From assembly GCF_900115775.1 (NCBI RefSeq), contig NZ_FOXS01000002.1:775129-839128 (forward strand): 64,000 nucleotides of DNA. The letters run 5' to 3'. Below are positions 51,492 to 60,814 of this stretch, piece by piece. The first letter of the stretch is position 1. Each line of letters opens with the position of its first letter. The stretch comes from Hymenobacter arizonensis (GTDB taxonomy: Bacteria; Bacteroidota; Bacteroidia; Cytophagales; Hymenobacteraceae). Made by a program: the position numbers and the translations under genes. The notes below the pieces were generated by a model, which was not told the origin of the DNA, did no database searches, and worked only from the letters and a program-made list of their open reading frames with translations.

Positions 51492-52358
51492 TTAATAGGC
51501 TTTCAAACTCAAATCTAGGCTTTTGACCGAGTGGGTAAGGGCCCCAACGGAAATATAGTCGACGCCGGTGCTGGCTACCCGGGCAATGGTTTGCTCGGTG
51601 ATGCCGCCGCTGGCTTCGGTGGGGAAGCGGCCGTCGACGAGGGCCACGGCCTCGCGCAGCATGTCGGTGTCCATGTTGTCGAGCATGATGCGGTCGATGC
51701 CGCCGGCGTCCAGGGCCTGCCGCACCTCGTCGAGGGAGCGGGTTTCAATTTCGATGGGCAGCTGCCGGCCGGTGCTGGCCAGGTAAGCCCGGCTGGCGGC
51801 GATGGCCTGGGCCACGCCCCCGGCGTAGTCCACGTGGTTGTCCTTCAGAATTATCATGTCGAACAACCCGTAGCGGTGATTGACGCCGCCGCCGATGAGC
51901 ACGGCCCACTTCTCGCAGATGCGAAAATTGGGCGTGGTCTTGCGGGTGTCGAGCAGCTTGGCCTTGGTGCCGGCCAGCAGCGTGTTGAGGTGGGCCGTGT
52001 AGGTGGCGATGCCGCTCATGCGCTGCATGCAGTTGAGCACCAGGCGCTCGGCGGTGAGGATGCTGCGGGCCGGGCCTTCCACGGTGAAGGCGATGTCGCC
52101 GTGCCGCACCGGCGTTCCGTCGGTTAGCAGCACGTTCATGGTCAGTGCCGGGTCCACTTCTTTAAAAATGAGCGGAGCCAGGGCCACGCCGGCCAGAATG
52201 CCTTCGCCCTTCACCAGCAGGTGAGCCCGGTTGCGGGCATCGGCAGGAATGGAGGACAGCGCCGAATGGTCGCCGTCGCCCACATCCTCGGCCAGGGCCG
52301 TGCGGATAAAGGTGGTCAGCGCTTCGGGGGTAAGATAGGAAGGGGTGGGAGTTTGCAC
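51492..52358 (-). CDS. nadC: Nicotinate-nucleotide pyrophosphorylase (carboxylating)
   Basis: 288 residues. It makes nicotinate mononucleotide from quinolinate in NAD synthesis. Family motifs: EDVGDGDHSA, CMQRMSGIAT, DTRKTTPNFR, GGGVNHRYGLFDMILKDNH-like (here MIILKDNH), EIETRSLDE and EASGGI. The start is GTG 52358, five bases after a perfect -7 box, which suggests an almost leaderless transcript. A terminator separates it from DUF4783 upstream. Confidence 0.95.
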   Translation of the reverse strand: MQTPTPSYLTPEALTTFIRTALAEDVGDGDHSALSSIPADARNRAHLLVKGEGILAGVALAPLIFKEVDPALTMNVLLTDGTPVRHGDIAFTVEGPARSILTAERLVLNCMQRMSGIATYTAHLNTLLAGTKAKLLDTRKTTPNFRICEKWAVLIGGGVNHRYGLFDMIILKDNHVDYAGGVAQAIAASRAYLASTGRQLPIEIETRSLDEVRQALDAGGIDRIMLDNMDTDMLREAVALVDGRFPTEASGGITEQTIARVASTGVDYISVGALTHSVKSLDLSLKAY

Positions 52359-52362
52359 CGGA

Positions 52363-52370
52363 CAAAGGTA
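52363..52370 (-). promoter_or_regulatory. -7 promoter box of nadC
   Basis: On minus, TACCTTTG matches TAnnTTTG exactly and lies directly before the GTG start, so transcription should begin at or next to the start codon. Confidence 0.55.
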
Positions 52371-52490
52371 CGGCCCCTGCCTCTGCGAATAAAACCGTAC
52401 CGTATTCCTTGGCCATGTTCCTGAATCAAGGGATTTGGCAGTTGGGCCGCGAGCTGTGCCCAACTCGCGTTGCGGCCCCAGAGAAGGCAT

Positions 52491-52524
52491 AAAAAAGCCC
52501 CAGCCGTGGTGGGCTGGGGCTTTT
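52491..52524 (-). terminator. Terminator of the DUF4783 gene
   Basis: AAGCCCCAGCC pairs with GGCTGGGGCTT with six T's on the minus side, 18 bases after the DUF4783 stop. Confidence 0.85.
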
Positions 52525-52542
52525 CAAAAACTGATGCAAAAA

Positions 52543-52944
52543 TTATTCTTTCGTGAAGTCCAGCGTGTCAATCTGCGGGGCTCCTTTGGAAGGCTTGAGC
52601 TTTACAAACACCCGGTACACGCCGTTGCGGCCCGTGTAGCGGCCAATGGCATATTGAATGCCTTCCTGGCTTTTGCCCTGATGAATGAATTCGAAGCTGC
52701 TGGGCGTATTCTTGGTGAAGAAGTCTTTCACCACAATCTCGGCCTGCGTGGCGTTGTAGCTCTTTTTATCGCCGTCGAACCCAACCTCAATGGTAGGGGC
52801 CAAATACTGCGACAATTCCCGGGAAGAACCACTGCGCAAGGCCGAACCAACGGCGCCAAGGTCGTCGGCTTGGGCGCTGGCAGCTACCGCACCGGACAGG
52901 AATAGCCAAGTAAAAAATAGCGTCTTAAAAAAATAGCTTTTCAT
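52543..52944 (-). CDS. DUF4783-family exported protein
   Basis: 133 residues with a signal peptide (cleavage after ASAQ, residue 25). The body matches DUF4783: LAPTIEVGFDG, NATQAEIVVKDFFTKNTPSS and IDTLDF at the end. The family has an NTF2-like pattern, unknown function, and is often found beside nadC in this phylum, as here. Confidence 0.85.
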   Translation of the reverse strand: MKSYFFKTLFFTWLFLSGAVAASAQADDLGAVGSALRSGSSRELSQYLAPTIEVGFDGDKKSYNATQAEIVVKDFFTKNTPSSFEFIHQGKSQEGIQYAIGRYTGRNGVYRVFVKLKPSKGAPQIDTLDFTKE

Positions 52945-53104
52945 TATTGGAGATATAAGTGCGTCATCCGCGTCGGGTTTAAAGCTAAAATGGTGCCAGG
53001 AAGTAAGAACTCCTATTTTTCTGTTCAGTAGATTTTAACCGAAAGATATAGGAGTTTACGGCGTTGCGAAGATAGATAATCTCAACCCATAGTCCGGTCC
53101 GCCG

Positions 53105-53112
53105 TATCTTTG
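53105..53112 (+). promoter_or_regulatory. -7 promoter box of gpmI
   Basis: TATCTTTG fits TAnnTTTG exactly and ends only four bases before the ATG, implying a leaderless or nearly leaderless mRNA. Confidence 0.55.
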
Positions 53113-53116
53113 GGGC

Positions 53117-54667
53117 ATGAATAAACAGGTTTTGTTGGTGATTCTGGATGGATGGGGAATTCCTCAGAATACAACGGTGTCGGCAGTAGACGCGGCTAAT
53201 ACGCCTTTTTACCACGAGCTGTTGCAACGTTTTCCGCATAGCCGGCTGCAGGCTTCGGGCGAAGCCGTAGGGTTGCCCGACGGGCAAATGGGCAACTCCG
53301 AGGTGGGCCACATGAACATTGGGGCCGGCCGCGTGGTGAACCAGGAACTGGTGCGCATCGGCAAGTCCATTCGCGAGCGCAAGCTGGGCCAGATGCCCGC
53401 GCTGGTGAAGGCGTTTGAGTACGCCATTGCCAACGATAAGCCGCTGCACCTCATTGGCTTGTTGTCGGACGGCGGCGTGCATTCGCACATCGACCACGTC
53501 AAAGCCTTGTGCACCATTGCCCACGAAGCCGGTGTGCGCCGGGTGTTTGTGCACGCCTTCACCGACGGCCGCGACACCGACCCCAAGAGCGGCGTGCGCT
53601 ACGTGAACGAGTTGGAGCAGTCCTTAGAGCGCAGTGGCGCCCGCATTGCCTCGGTGGTGGGCCGCTACTACGCCATGGACCGCGACCGCCGCTGGGAACG
53701 GGTGAAAGTGGCCTACGACCTGCTGGTGCACGGCGTGGGCACCCGCTCGCAAAACCTGATTCAAACCATACAGGAGCAGTACAAGGACGACGTAACCGAC
53801 GAATTCCTGAAGCCCATCGTGAAGACTGGCTCCGACGGCCAGCCCCTGGCCACCATTCAGGAGGGCGACGTGGTGCTGTGCTTCAACTTCCGCACCGACC
53901 GGGGCCGCGAAATCACGGAGGTGCTCACCCAGCAGGACATGCACGCCTTTCAGATGTCGCGCCTGAACCTGCACTACCTGACCCTGACCAACTACGACGA
54001 CTCGTTTGTGGGGGTGACGCCGGTGTTCGAAACCGACAACCTCAACAACACCCTTGGCGAGGTGCTGGCGGCTCATGGCAAAGCCCAGATTCGCATTGCC
54101 GAAACCGAGAAGTACCCGCACGTGACGTTCTTTTTCTCGGGCGGCCGCGAGAATGCTTTTGAGGGGGAAACGCGCATCATGTGTCCTTCGCCCAAAGTGG
54201 CGACCTACGACTTGCAGCCCGAAATGAGCGCCGCCGACTTGGTGGAGGCACTGGTGCCGCAGCTGCAGGCCCGGGCCGCTGATTTTGTGGTGCTCAATTT
54301 TGCCAACCCCGACATGGTGGGCCACACCGGCGTGTTTGAAGCCGTGGTGAAAGCCGTGGAAACTACCGATGCCTGCGCCCGTGCCGTGGTGCAAGCCGCA
54401 GTATCGGCCAACTACGCCTGCATTATCATCGCCGACCATGGCAATGCCGAGTTCATGCGCAACGCCGACGGCTCGCCGAACACCGCGCACACCACCAACC
54501 TGGTGCCCTGCATTCTGGTCGATAACGACTACGTGGGCACCCTATCCGATGGCAAGCTTGGCGACCTGGCGCCTACCATTCTGGAGCTAATGGGTGTGCC
54601 CCAGCCCCTGGAAATGACGGGCCAGAGCCTGCTGCGCCCCGCTGCCTCAAGCGTCCCGAATGCGTAG
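53117..54667 (+). CDS. gpmI: 2,3-bisphosphoglycerate-independent phosphoglycerate mutase
   Basis: 516 residues. It interconverts 3- and 2-phosphoglycerate in glycolysis using two Mn2+ ions. Motifs: metal-binding LDGWG, phospho-Ser61 in MGNSEVGHMNIGAGR, FTDGRDTDPKSG, NFRTDRGRE, FANPDMVGHTG and ADHGNAE. The length is typical. The stop overlaps the next gene by eight bases. Confidence 0.97.
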   Translation: MNKQVLLVILDGWGIPQNTTVSAVDAANTPFYHELLQRFPHSRLQASGEAVGLPDGQMGNSEVGHMNIGAGRVVNQELVRIGKSIRERKLGQMPALVKAFEYAIANDKPLHLIGLLSDGGVHSHIDHVKALCTIAHEAGVRRVFVHAFTDGRDTDPKSGVRYVNELEQSLERSGARIASVVGRYYAMDRDRRWERVKVAYDLLVHGVGTRSQNLIQTIQEQYKDDVTDEFLKPIVKTGSDGQPLATIQEGDVVLCFNFRTDRGREITEVLTQQDMHAFQMSRLNLHYLTLTNYDDSFVGVTPVFETDNLNNTLGEVLAAHGKAQIRIAETEKYPHVTFFFSGGRENAFEGETRIMCPSPKVATYDLQPEMSAADLVEALVPQLQARAADFVVLNFANPDMVGHTGVFEAVVKAVETTDACARAVVQAAVSANYACIIIADHGNAEFMRNADGSPNTAHTTNLVPCILVDNDYVGTLSDGKLGDLAPTILELMGVPQPLEMTGQSLLRPAASSVPNA

Positions 54668-55247
54668 GCGCGTGGCTGGCTACGGGATGATTGCAGGGCT
54701 GGCCGCAGCAGTGCTGCTGGCGGGCTGCGGCGACGCCAGCCCCGCCGCGCCGGCAGCTCGCCGTCCGCTGTATTTCGATGTGAAAGGGCTGATGACGCAG
54801 CAAGTGGAGCAGCTGGCGCAGCGCCAGGCGGCAGTCACCAAGCAGGTGAGCCTGCGCGGCGACGCCACCGAAACCGTGCGCGTGCCCACCGTCAAGTGGG
54901 CCGATGAGCTGCAGATTTTCTTTCAGGCCGACATCAACAAAGCCGCTTTGCGCGGGGCTTATGCTGTGGATTCGGTGGCGCTGCCCGGCGGGCTACTGCG
55001 CCGGACCTACACCCGCCTGCCCGGCCAGCCCAATGCGCCGGTTTCGAAGCTAACAGTGGTTCAGCAGGGCCCCGTGGCCCAGGAGGTGGCGGCTACCATT
55101 GTGCAAAGCAACGCCTTGTTCTCGGCCCAAAAGCAGCTGCGCCTCCAGCTCCAAAATGGCAAGCTGAGCCGCTATGAGGTAGTCGGAACCCAAAAGCTGG
55201 TGCTGTTCGATACGCTGCACTACACCGCTGCCGGCCAAGTAGAATAA
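54660..55247 (+). CDS. Lipoprotein of unknown function, coupled to gpmI
   Basis: 195 residues. A signal peptide ends in a lipobox (LLAGC, Cys near residue 23). The mature protein is beta-rich (YFDVKGLMTQQVEQLAQRQA; VLFDTLHYTAAGQ) without a motif I recognise. It starts inside the last codons of gpmI, so translation is probably coupled. It may have a lineage-specific envelope role. Confidence 0.75.
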   Translation: MRRRVAGYGMIAGLAAAVLLAGCGDASPAAPAARRPLYFDVKGLMTQQVEQLAQRQAAVTKQVSLRGDATETVRVPTVKWADELQIFFQADINKAALRGAYAVDSVALPGGLLRRTYTRLPGQPNAPVSKLTVVQQGPVAQEVAATIVQSNALFSAQKQLRLQLQNGKLSRYEVVGTQKLVLFDTLHYTAAGQVE

Positions 55248-55290
55248 CTCCACCGCAGTGCCAGGCCGCTTGCCGGTGCGCCGAAGCCGC

Positions 55291-56835
55291 TTACTTGTTG
55301 TGCTCGTAGGCGCCTAGGCTGGGGGTAGCGCCTAAGCTAGGGGCGTTTGTAAGGCGCGGCAGGTTGCGCAAGTCGCGTGCAAGCAAGGTGCCGAACACGG
55401 GACGCCGGGGTGCCGTAGCCGGGGAGTTGTCCTGCAGGGTATAGTCAGGGTTGGTAAACGAATTACGCTTGAAGAGCGGCTCGGTGTTGAGGAGGTTTAC
55501 GCCAGCCGCCCCGATAACGGCGGGCGTAGTGGCGTACTCCTTGGTGCGCAGCAGCGAGTTACGGATGCTGAGAGCGAGGTAGTCCGGGTGATTCTTGACG
55601 AACAATTCGTCTTCGAGCGAGCCCCACACAATAGAATTGTGCAGGTTCAGGGTGAGGGGGCGCTTAACCTGAGGATTCGCGGCGTCTTCGTTGGTAAAGG
55701 TGAGCGACGCTGTTTCGCGCCGGAAGGAAGGAGTGAAGTTAGCGAAGGTGCAAAAGTTGAAGTTGTAGACCCCGCCGCCCACGCCTAGCACGGCAAACTC
55801 CCCGCAGTTGGTGAAGAGGCAGTTCCTAGCCGTTACGGTGCCCGAGAAGCTCATGATGCCGGCGCCCGTCGAAGCATTAGCGTTGGCAAAGGACACGTTA
55901 GACCCGGAAATATTCCGGATGATGGTGTTTTCCACCGTTAGGTCAGGCCGGCGTGCTGCGGGGTCATCCGCGCTAAGTACCAGGGCTCCGAACGTGGCGT
56001 TTTTGATTTCGGCGTAGCGAATCCGGTTATCCCGGCTGGTTCCGGTGAACGCGATGCCACCCCACTGCCCGGGTATTTCGGCGTAGTAGGGCTCCAGCCG
56101 GTCGCCCTGAAAACGAACAATATTGGCGTTGGTGGCTTTCACCGTATCGGTGGGCGCAAAGGCATTCGGTTCGCTTTGGTCGTTCACCAGCAGCGTACCG
56201 TTGACCTGTAGGTAAGCTCCAGCATGCAGGTAGATGCGGGCGCCCTTGGGAATACGCAATGTCACGTTCTGGGCAACTACCACACCCGAGGCGGTGCTGC
56301 TGTTGATAATGACGTGTGGCTTGTCGGTGCGCCAAGTGGTGTTGTTCCGGATGATTTCGCCCCGGTGGAAGTAAGCATTTTGCCCATAAGCCACCAGTTT
56401 TACTGTCTGCTCGTTGCCGTTGGTGCGGAAACGCAAGTCATCGGTCACGAGAAATTGCTTGGCCGCAGTGGCCAGGCCGTTGTCGCCGAGCACGGCCCGC
56501 ACCAATACCAGCAGGCTATCGCGGCCCCGAATAGTCACGTCCTGGACCGAAGGCCGGGCATCGCCGTTGATAATCACCGAAAACGGCGCCCCCGGCGCCC
56601 CCGCCAAGCTAATGTCAGTCTTCACCGCGCCGCGGTTGCGGTTATAAACCCAGAGCCGCTTCGTTACCGTCTTAATGGTCGTAAATACAGTGTCGAACAG
56701 CACGGTATCCGTCCGAAATTCTGACTTGAACTCCAGGCTCCCACTGGTCTGCACCAAATTCTCTTTCGGTTCGCAGCCGGGCAGGAGCGTGAGCAAGCAG
56801 CTGAGAAGGAGAACTAACGGGAAAAGGTAGCGCAT
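55291..56835 (-). CDS. Right-handed beta-helix lipoprotein
   Basis: 514 residues from ATG 56835. A lipobox (LLPGC, Cys near residue 19) precedes a domain opening LEFKSEFRTDTVLFDTVFTT, then parallel-beta-helix repeats rich in Asn, Val and Ile (for example NCLFTNCGEFAVLG, IVWGSLEDELFV). This fold usually binds or cleaves polysaccharide, but no catalytic residues are clear. It ends GAYEHNK. The longer upstream frame is repeat-derived and rejected. Confidence 0.82.
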   Translation of the reverse strand: MRYLFPLVLLLSCLLTLLPGCEPKENLVQTSGSLEFKSEFRTDTVLFDTVFTTIKTVTKRLWVYNRNRGAVKTDISLAGAPGAPFSVIINGDARPSVQDVTIRGRDSLLVLVRAVLGDNGLATAAKQFLVTDDLRFRTNGNEQTVKLVAYGQNAYFHRGEIIRNNTTWRTDKPHVIINSSTASGVVVAQNVTLRIPKGARIYLHAGAYLQVNGTLLVNDQSEPNAFAPTDTVKATNANIVRFQGDRLEPYYAEIPGQWGGIAFTGTSRDNRIRYAEIKNATFGALVLSADDPAARRPDLTVENTIIRNISGSNVSFANANASTGAGIMSFSGTVTARNCLFTNCGEFAVLGVGGGVYNFNFCTFANFTPSFRRETASLTFTNEDAANPQVKRPLTLNLHNSIVWGSLEDELFVKNHPDYLALSIRNSLLRTKEYATTPAVIGAAGVNLLNTEPLFKRNSFTNPDYTLQDNSPATAPRRPVFGTLLARDLRNLPRLTNAPSLGATPSLGAYEHNK

Positions 56836-56853
56836 GAAGAACGTTAGACGGTC

Positions 56854-57072
56854 AGCTCCCCTCCTTACCAAGGAGGGGATGTTGTCGCGGCAGCGACAAC
56901 TGGGGTGGTTGTGGGCGTTGAACTGGAAGTAGAACGACCAATGAAGCCCGAAAGTATTCGAATGCTTGAAAAGAGAAACTGGGGTTTGTGATGCGCGGAA
57001 ACCTTCTAACGCCCACAACCACCCCAGTTGCCGCTTCGCGACAACATCCCCTCCTTGGTAAGGAGGGGAGCT
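56854..57072. repeat. Intergenic inverted repeat, family B, copy 3
   Basis: AGCTCCCCTCCTTACCAAGG then AGGGGATGTTGTCGC at the left, and the matching reverse complement at the right ending CCTTGGTAAGGAGGGGAGCT. GGGGTGGTTGTGGGCGTT pairs with AACGCCCACAACCACCCC. The arms are about 75 bases each and almost perfect. It separates prfA and the beta-helix gene. Confidence 0.9.
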
Positions 57073-57084
57073 GGCTGTTCTACT

Positions 57085-58158
57085 TTACTTGGTTACGCCT
57101 TCTTGCAGGCGCTCGGCGCTTTCGGCAATGCGGAGCTGCTCCACGAAGTCGTCCACGTTTCCTTCCATTACGCTGGCCAGGTTGTACACGGTGTAGCCGA
57201 TGCGGTGGTCGGTTACGCGGCCCTGGGGGTAGTTGTAGGTGCGGATTTTGTCGCTGCGGTCGCCGCCGCCAATCATGCTTTTGCGCACGAGGCCGTCGGC
57301 TTCGTTCTTCTTGGCCAGTTCCATGTCGTACACGCGGGAGCGGAGCACGGCCAGGGCCTTGTCGAAGTTCTTAAGCTGGGACTTCTGGTCCTGGCACTGG
57401 GCTACTAGGCCGGAGGGTAAGTGGGTGAGACGCACAGCCGAATACGTGGTGTTTACCGACTGGCCGCCGGGGCCGCTGGAGCAGAAATAGTCCTTGCGGA
57501 TGTCGCCCATGTTCAGCTCGATGTCGAACTCTTCTACTTCCGGAATTACCACAATGGACGCCACGCTGGTGTGAATACGACCCTGGGTTTCGGTGGCCGG
57601 CACGCGCTGCACGCGGTGCACGCCGCTTTCAAACTTGAGCTTGCCGTACACGTCCTCGCCGCGCACGGCCACAATGATTTCCTTGTAGCCGCCGGCGGTG
57701 CCTTCCATGGCATCCATGAGCTCCATTTTCCAGCCCTGCTTTTCGGCGAAGCGCATGTACATGCGCTGCAAATCACCGGCAAAGAGGGCGGCTTCGTCGC
57801 CGCCCGCGCCGGCCCGGATTTCCATGATGACGTCTTTCGAGTCGTTGGGGTCCTTGGGCAGTAGCAGGTCTTTGATAAGGGTTTCCAGCCGCTCTTGCTC
57901 GGGCTGCAGCTCGTCGAGCTCGTCCTTGGCCATCTGGCGGAAGTCCTCGTCCTTCTCGGTGGATATCACCTGGCGGGCGTTTTCGATGTTGCTGAGCACG
58001 CCCTGATAGTTGCGATACTCAGCCACAATCTTGCCTAGCTCTTTGTACTCTTTGTTGAGCGCCTTGTAACGTTTCAAGTCCGACATAACGTCGGGCTGCA
58101 TCAGCTCCTCGTTCACGTTATTGTAGCGCTGGCTGATGGCTTCTAGTTTATCAAGCAT
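57085..58158 (-). CDS. prfA: Peptide chain release factor 1
   Basis: 357 residues. It releases peptides at UAA and UAG. The codon-recognition PxT motif is PAT in RVPATETQGR. The catalytic GGQ lies in SGPGGQSVNTTYSAVR (about residue 230), followed by CQDQKSQLKN. AGAGGDEAALFAGDL and the C-terminal NYPQGRVTDHRIG complete the family pattern. Confidence 0.97.
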   Translation of the reverse strand: MLDKLEAISQRYNNVNEELMQPDVMSDLKRYKALNKEYKELGKIVAEYRNYQGVLSNIENARQVISTEKDEDFRQMAKDELDELQPEQERLETLIKDLLLPKDPNDSKDVIMEIRAGAGGDEAALFAGDLQRMYMRFAEKQGWKMELMDAMEGTAGGYKEIIVAVRGEDVYGKLKFESGVHRVQRVPATETQGRIHTSVASIVVIPEVEEFDIELNMGDIRKDYFCSSGPGGQSVNTTYSAVRLTHLPSGLVAQCQDQKSQLKNFDKALAVLRSRVYDMELAKKNEADGLVRKSMIGGGDRSDKIRTYNYPQGRVTDHRIGYTVYNLASVMEGNVDDFVEQLRIAESAERLQEGVTK

Positions 58159-58187
58159 CGGGTGTTCGGTATTTAGTCTTTAGTTTG

Positions 58188-58195
58188 CAAAGGTA
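58188..58195 (-). promoter_or_regulatory. -7 promoter box of prfA
   Basis: On minus, TACCTTTG matches the consensus, 30 bases before the ATG. The same 114-base gap must also hold the divergent thrA promoter, for which no exact box is seen. Confidence 0.5.
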
Positions 58196-58272
58196 CTGAA
58201 TCTAAACACCGCTATGTAGGGCGGACGTTCATTCAGCGCCTTCACCGAATATCTGCCCCGTGGCCCACGTGT

Positions 58273-60720
58273 ATGCAAGTGTTAAAATTTGGGGGGACGT
58301 CCGTGGCCTCCGCCGAAAATATCAGCAAAAGCTGTGATATCTCCCTGAGGGCCTTGGAGAATGGCCTGGTGGTGATAGTAGTGTCGGCTTTGGGAGGCAC
58401 TACCGATGCGCTGATTAAAGCTGGAAAAACGGCCGCCGAAGGTGATGTGGCCTATCAAGACATTTTGCAGCAGCTCGAACAGCGGCACCTGGAAGCTGCC
58501 GAGGAACTACAGCTGCCCCCGGCACCTCTCGACAACGCCACGGCCTTGATTACGGACGGTTTTCTGGAATTACACCGCCTTTGCGACGGCGTTGCGGCAC
58601 TCCAGGAGTTATCGAGCCGCACCCTGGACCGGCTAATGAGCTACGGCGAGTTGCTATCGTCGCAGCTGGTGGAGCTGCATTTTCACCGGCTCCAGCCCGA
58701 TGCGGTGTGGGCCGATGCGCGCCAGCTTATTCGCACCAACTCACGTTTTGGCAACGCGGAAGTAGATGTTCTAGCCACCGAAAAGCTAGTAAAAGATTTT
58801 CAAGCCCAACACCCGAATGCTTCGTGGATAGTGCCTGGCTTCATCGCCGCCGATGCCCATGGTACCACCACCACGCTGGGCCGCGGCGGCTCCGACTACA
58901 CGGCCGCCCTGCTGGCCGCGGCGCTCGGGGCCGACAAACTGGAAATCTGGACCGACGTGAGCGGCATGATGACCGCCGACCCGCGCCTGGTGCGCGGCGC
59001 GCGGCCCATAGCACGCATTTCGTACCAGGAAGCCATGGAACTGTCGCACTTCGGCGCCAAGGTGCTGTACCCGCCCACCATTCAGCCGGTGATGAAGCGC
59101 GGCATTCCGCTCTGGATAAAAAACACCTTCGCGCCCGACGATTACGGCACGCTGGTGGAAGTGGAGCCGCCCCGCACGTCGGCATCGGTGCAGGGCATTT
59201 CCAGCGTCGGCAACCTTACGCTGCTCAACTTGGAAGGCAGCGGCATGGTGGGCATTCCGGGCTTTTCAATGCGGTTGTTCGCGGCCCTGGCCCGGGAGCG
59301 CATCAACGTGGTGCTCATTACCCAAAGCTCGTCGGAGCATTCCATCTGCGTGGGTGTGAACGCAGCCGACACCACGCCGGCCCAGGTGGCGGTAGATGAG
59401 GAATTTGCAGTGGAAATTGCCGCCGGCCGCATCGAGCCGCTACGGCCCGAGCGTGGGCTAGCCATTGTGGCGCTGGTGGGCGAAAACATGAAGGACCACC
59501 CCGGCATCAGCGGCAAGCTGTTTGGGGCGCTGGGCCAGAACGGCGTGAACATCCGGGCCATTGCCCAGGGCGCTTCCGAGAAAAATATTTCCACGGTTAT
59601 TCGGGCCGAGGACGTGCGCAAGGCCATCAACGTGCTGCATGAGGCCTTTTTTGAAGCCACTTACAAGCAGGTGAACCTGTTTTTGCTGGGGCCGGGCAAC
59701 GTGGGCGGCAAGCTGCTCGGGCAGCTGGCCCGACAACAGGCGCACCTGCTCGAACACCTGGGCTTGCAGGTGCGCGTGGTGGCCATTGCCAACAGCCGCC
59801 ATTGCCTAGTGAACGAAGAGGGCGTGGACCTAGCCGCCTGGCCCGAAGCACTGGCCGAAGCGCCGCCCCTGAGCCTGACCGACCTCACCGAGCTTATCAT
59901 TGCCCGCAACCTGCGCAACTCCATTTTTGTGGACGTGACAGCCAACGCCGCGGCTGCTGCTTGCTACGCCAGCCTGCTAGAGAAAAGCGTGGCCGTGGTG
60001 GCCTGCAACAAGGTGGCCGCGTCGTCGGAATACACCAATTATGCCCGCTTGAAAAGCTTGGCTAAAGAATTCAACGCCAGCTTCCTCTATAGTACCAACG
60101 TGGGCGCCGGCCTGCCCGTCATCAGCACCCTGAACGACCTCATGCGCAGCGGCGACGTGGTGCGGCGCATGCAGGCCGTGCTTTCGGGCACGCTCAACTT
60201 CGTGTTCAACAACTACGACGGCAGCCGGCCCTTTGCCGAAGTGGTGCGCCAGGCCCAGGCCGAAGGCTACACCGAGCCCGACCCGCGCCTCGACCTAAGT
60301 GGTACCGATGTGGCTCGCAAAATCCTGATTCTGGCCCGCGAAGCCGGCCAGGTAATTGAAATGAGCGACATTGAAATCGAAACCTTCCTGCCGCCGGCTT
60401 GCCTGGAAGGCGATGTGGAAGCCTTTTACACCCAACTGGCTGCGCACGAGGCGCACTTCCGGGCGTTGTTCGACGCGGCGCAGGCCACCGGTGCGCGCCT
60501 CAAGTTTGTGGCCCGCTACGCCGAGGGCCGCGCCGCCGTGGGCCTGCAACAAATTCCGCCCGGCCACGATTTGTATGACCTGCGCGGCAAAGACAACGTG
60601 GTGCTGTTTCACACCGACCGCTACGACGAGCTGCCACTAGTGGTGAAAGGCGCTGGGGCCGGGGCCGAAGTCACAGCCTCCGGCGTGTTTGCCGACATTG
60701 TGCGCGCCGCTCGGCTTTAA
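58273..60720 (+). CDS. thrA: Bifunctional aspartokinase / homoserine dehydrogenase
   Basis: 815 residues. The N-terminal aspartokinase (about 1-300) opens KFGGTSVASAENI and has GRGGSDYTAALLAAAL. ACT-type regulatory domains follow (about 310-460), suggesting feedback by threonine. The homoserine dehydrogenase part starts at LLGPGNVGGKLL (about 471) and has the catalytic region with ACNKVAA. It catalyses the first and third steps of the aspartate branch. It heads the thrA-thrB-thrC run. Confidence 0.96.
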   Translation: MQVLKFGGTSVASAENISKSCDISLRALENGLVVIVVSALGGTTDALIKAGKTAAEGDVAYQDILQQLEQRHLEAAEELQLPPAPLDNATALITDGFLELHRLCDGVAALQELSSRTLDRLMSYGELLSSQLVELHFHRLQPDAVWADARQLIRTNSRFGNAEVDVLATEKLVKDFQAQHPNASWIVPGFIAADAHGTTTTLGRGGSDYTAALLAAALGADKLEIWTDVSGMMTADPRLVRGARPIARISYQEAMELSHFGAKVLYPPTIQPVMKRGIPLWIKNTFAPDDYGTLVEVEPPRTSASVQGISSVGNLTLLNLEGSGMVGIPGFSMRLFAALARERINVVLITQSSSEHSICVGVNAADTTPAQVAVDEEFAVEIAAGRIEPLRPERGLAIVALVGENMKDHPGISGKLFGALGQNGVNIRAIAQGASEKNISTVIRAEDVRKAINVLHEAFFEATYKQVNLFLLGPGNVGGKLLGQLARQQAHLLEHLGLQVRVVAIANSRHCLVNEEGVDLAAWPEALAEAPPLSLTDLTELIIARNLRNSIFVDVTANAAAAACYASLLEKSVAVVACNKVAASSEYTNYARLKSLAKEFNASFLYSTNVGAGLPVISTLNDLMRSGDVVRRMQAVLSGTLNFVFNNYDGSRPFAEVVRQAQAEGYTEPDPRLDLSGTDVARKILILAREAGQVIEMSDIEIETFLPPACLEGDVEAFYTQLAAHEAHFRALFDAAQATGARLKFVARYAEGRAAVGLQQIPPGHDLYDLRGKDNVVLFHTDRYDELPLVVKGAGAGAEVTASGVFADIVRAARL

Positions 60721-60727
60721 ATCATTT

Positions 60728-60805
60728 AACAATTAACAGTTAACATTTATCATATTATAATGAGATATCACTTGCTCATTGTTAACTGATAAACATTAAC
60801 TGTTT
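60728..60805. repeat. AT-rich inverted repeat between thrA and thrB
   Basis: AACAATTAACAGTTAACATT and the right-hand TGTTAACTGATAAACATTAA then CTGTT are imperfect reverse complements built from AACAGTTAAC-like words. It is far more AT-rich than its neighbours and distinct from the other families. Confidence 0.55.
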
Positions 60806-60814
60806 GCCGATTTC

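Noticed and set aside
56836..57018. N-terminal extension of the beta-helix lipoprotein
   Set aside because: It lies in the family B repeat and would hide the signal peptide that begins at ATG 56835.
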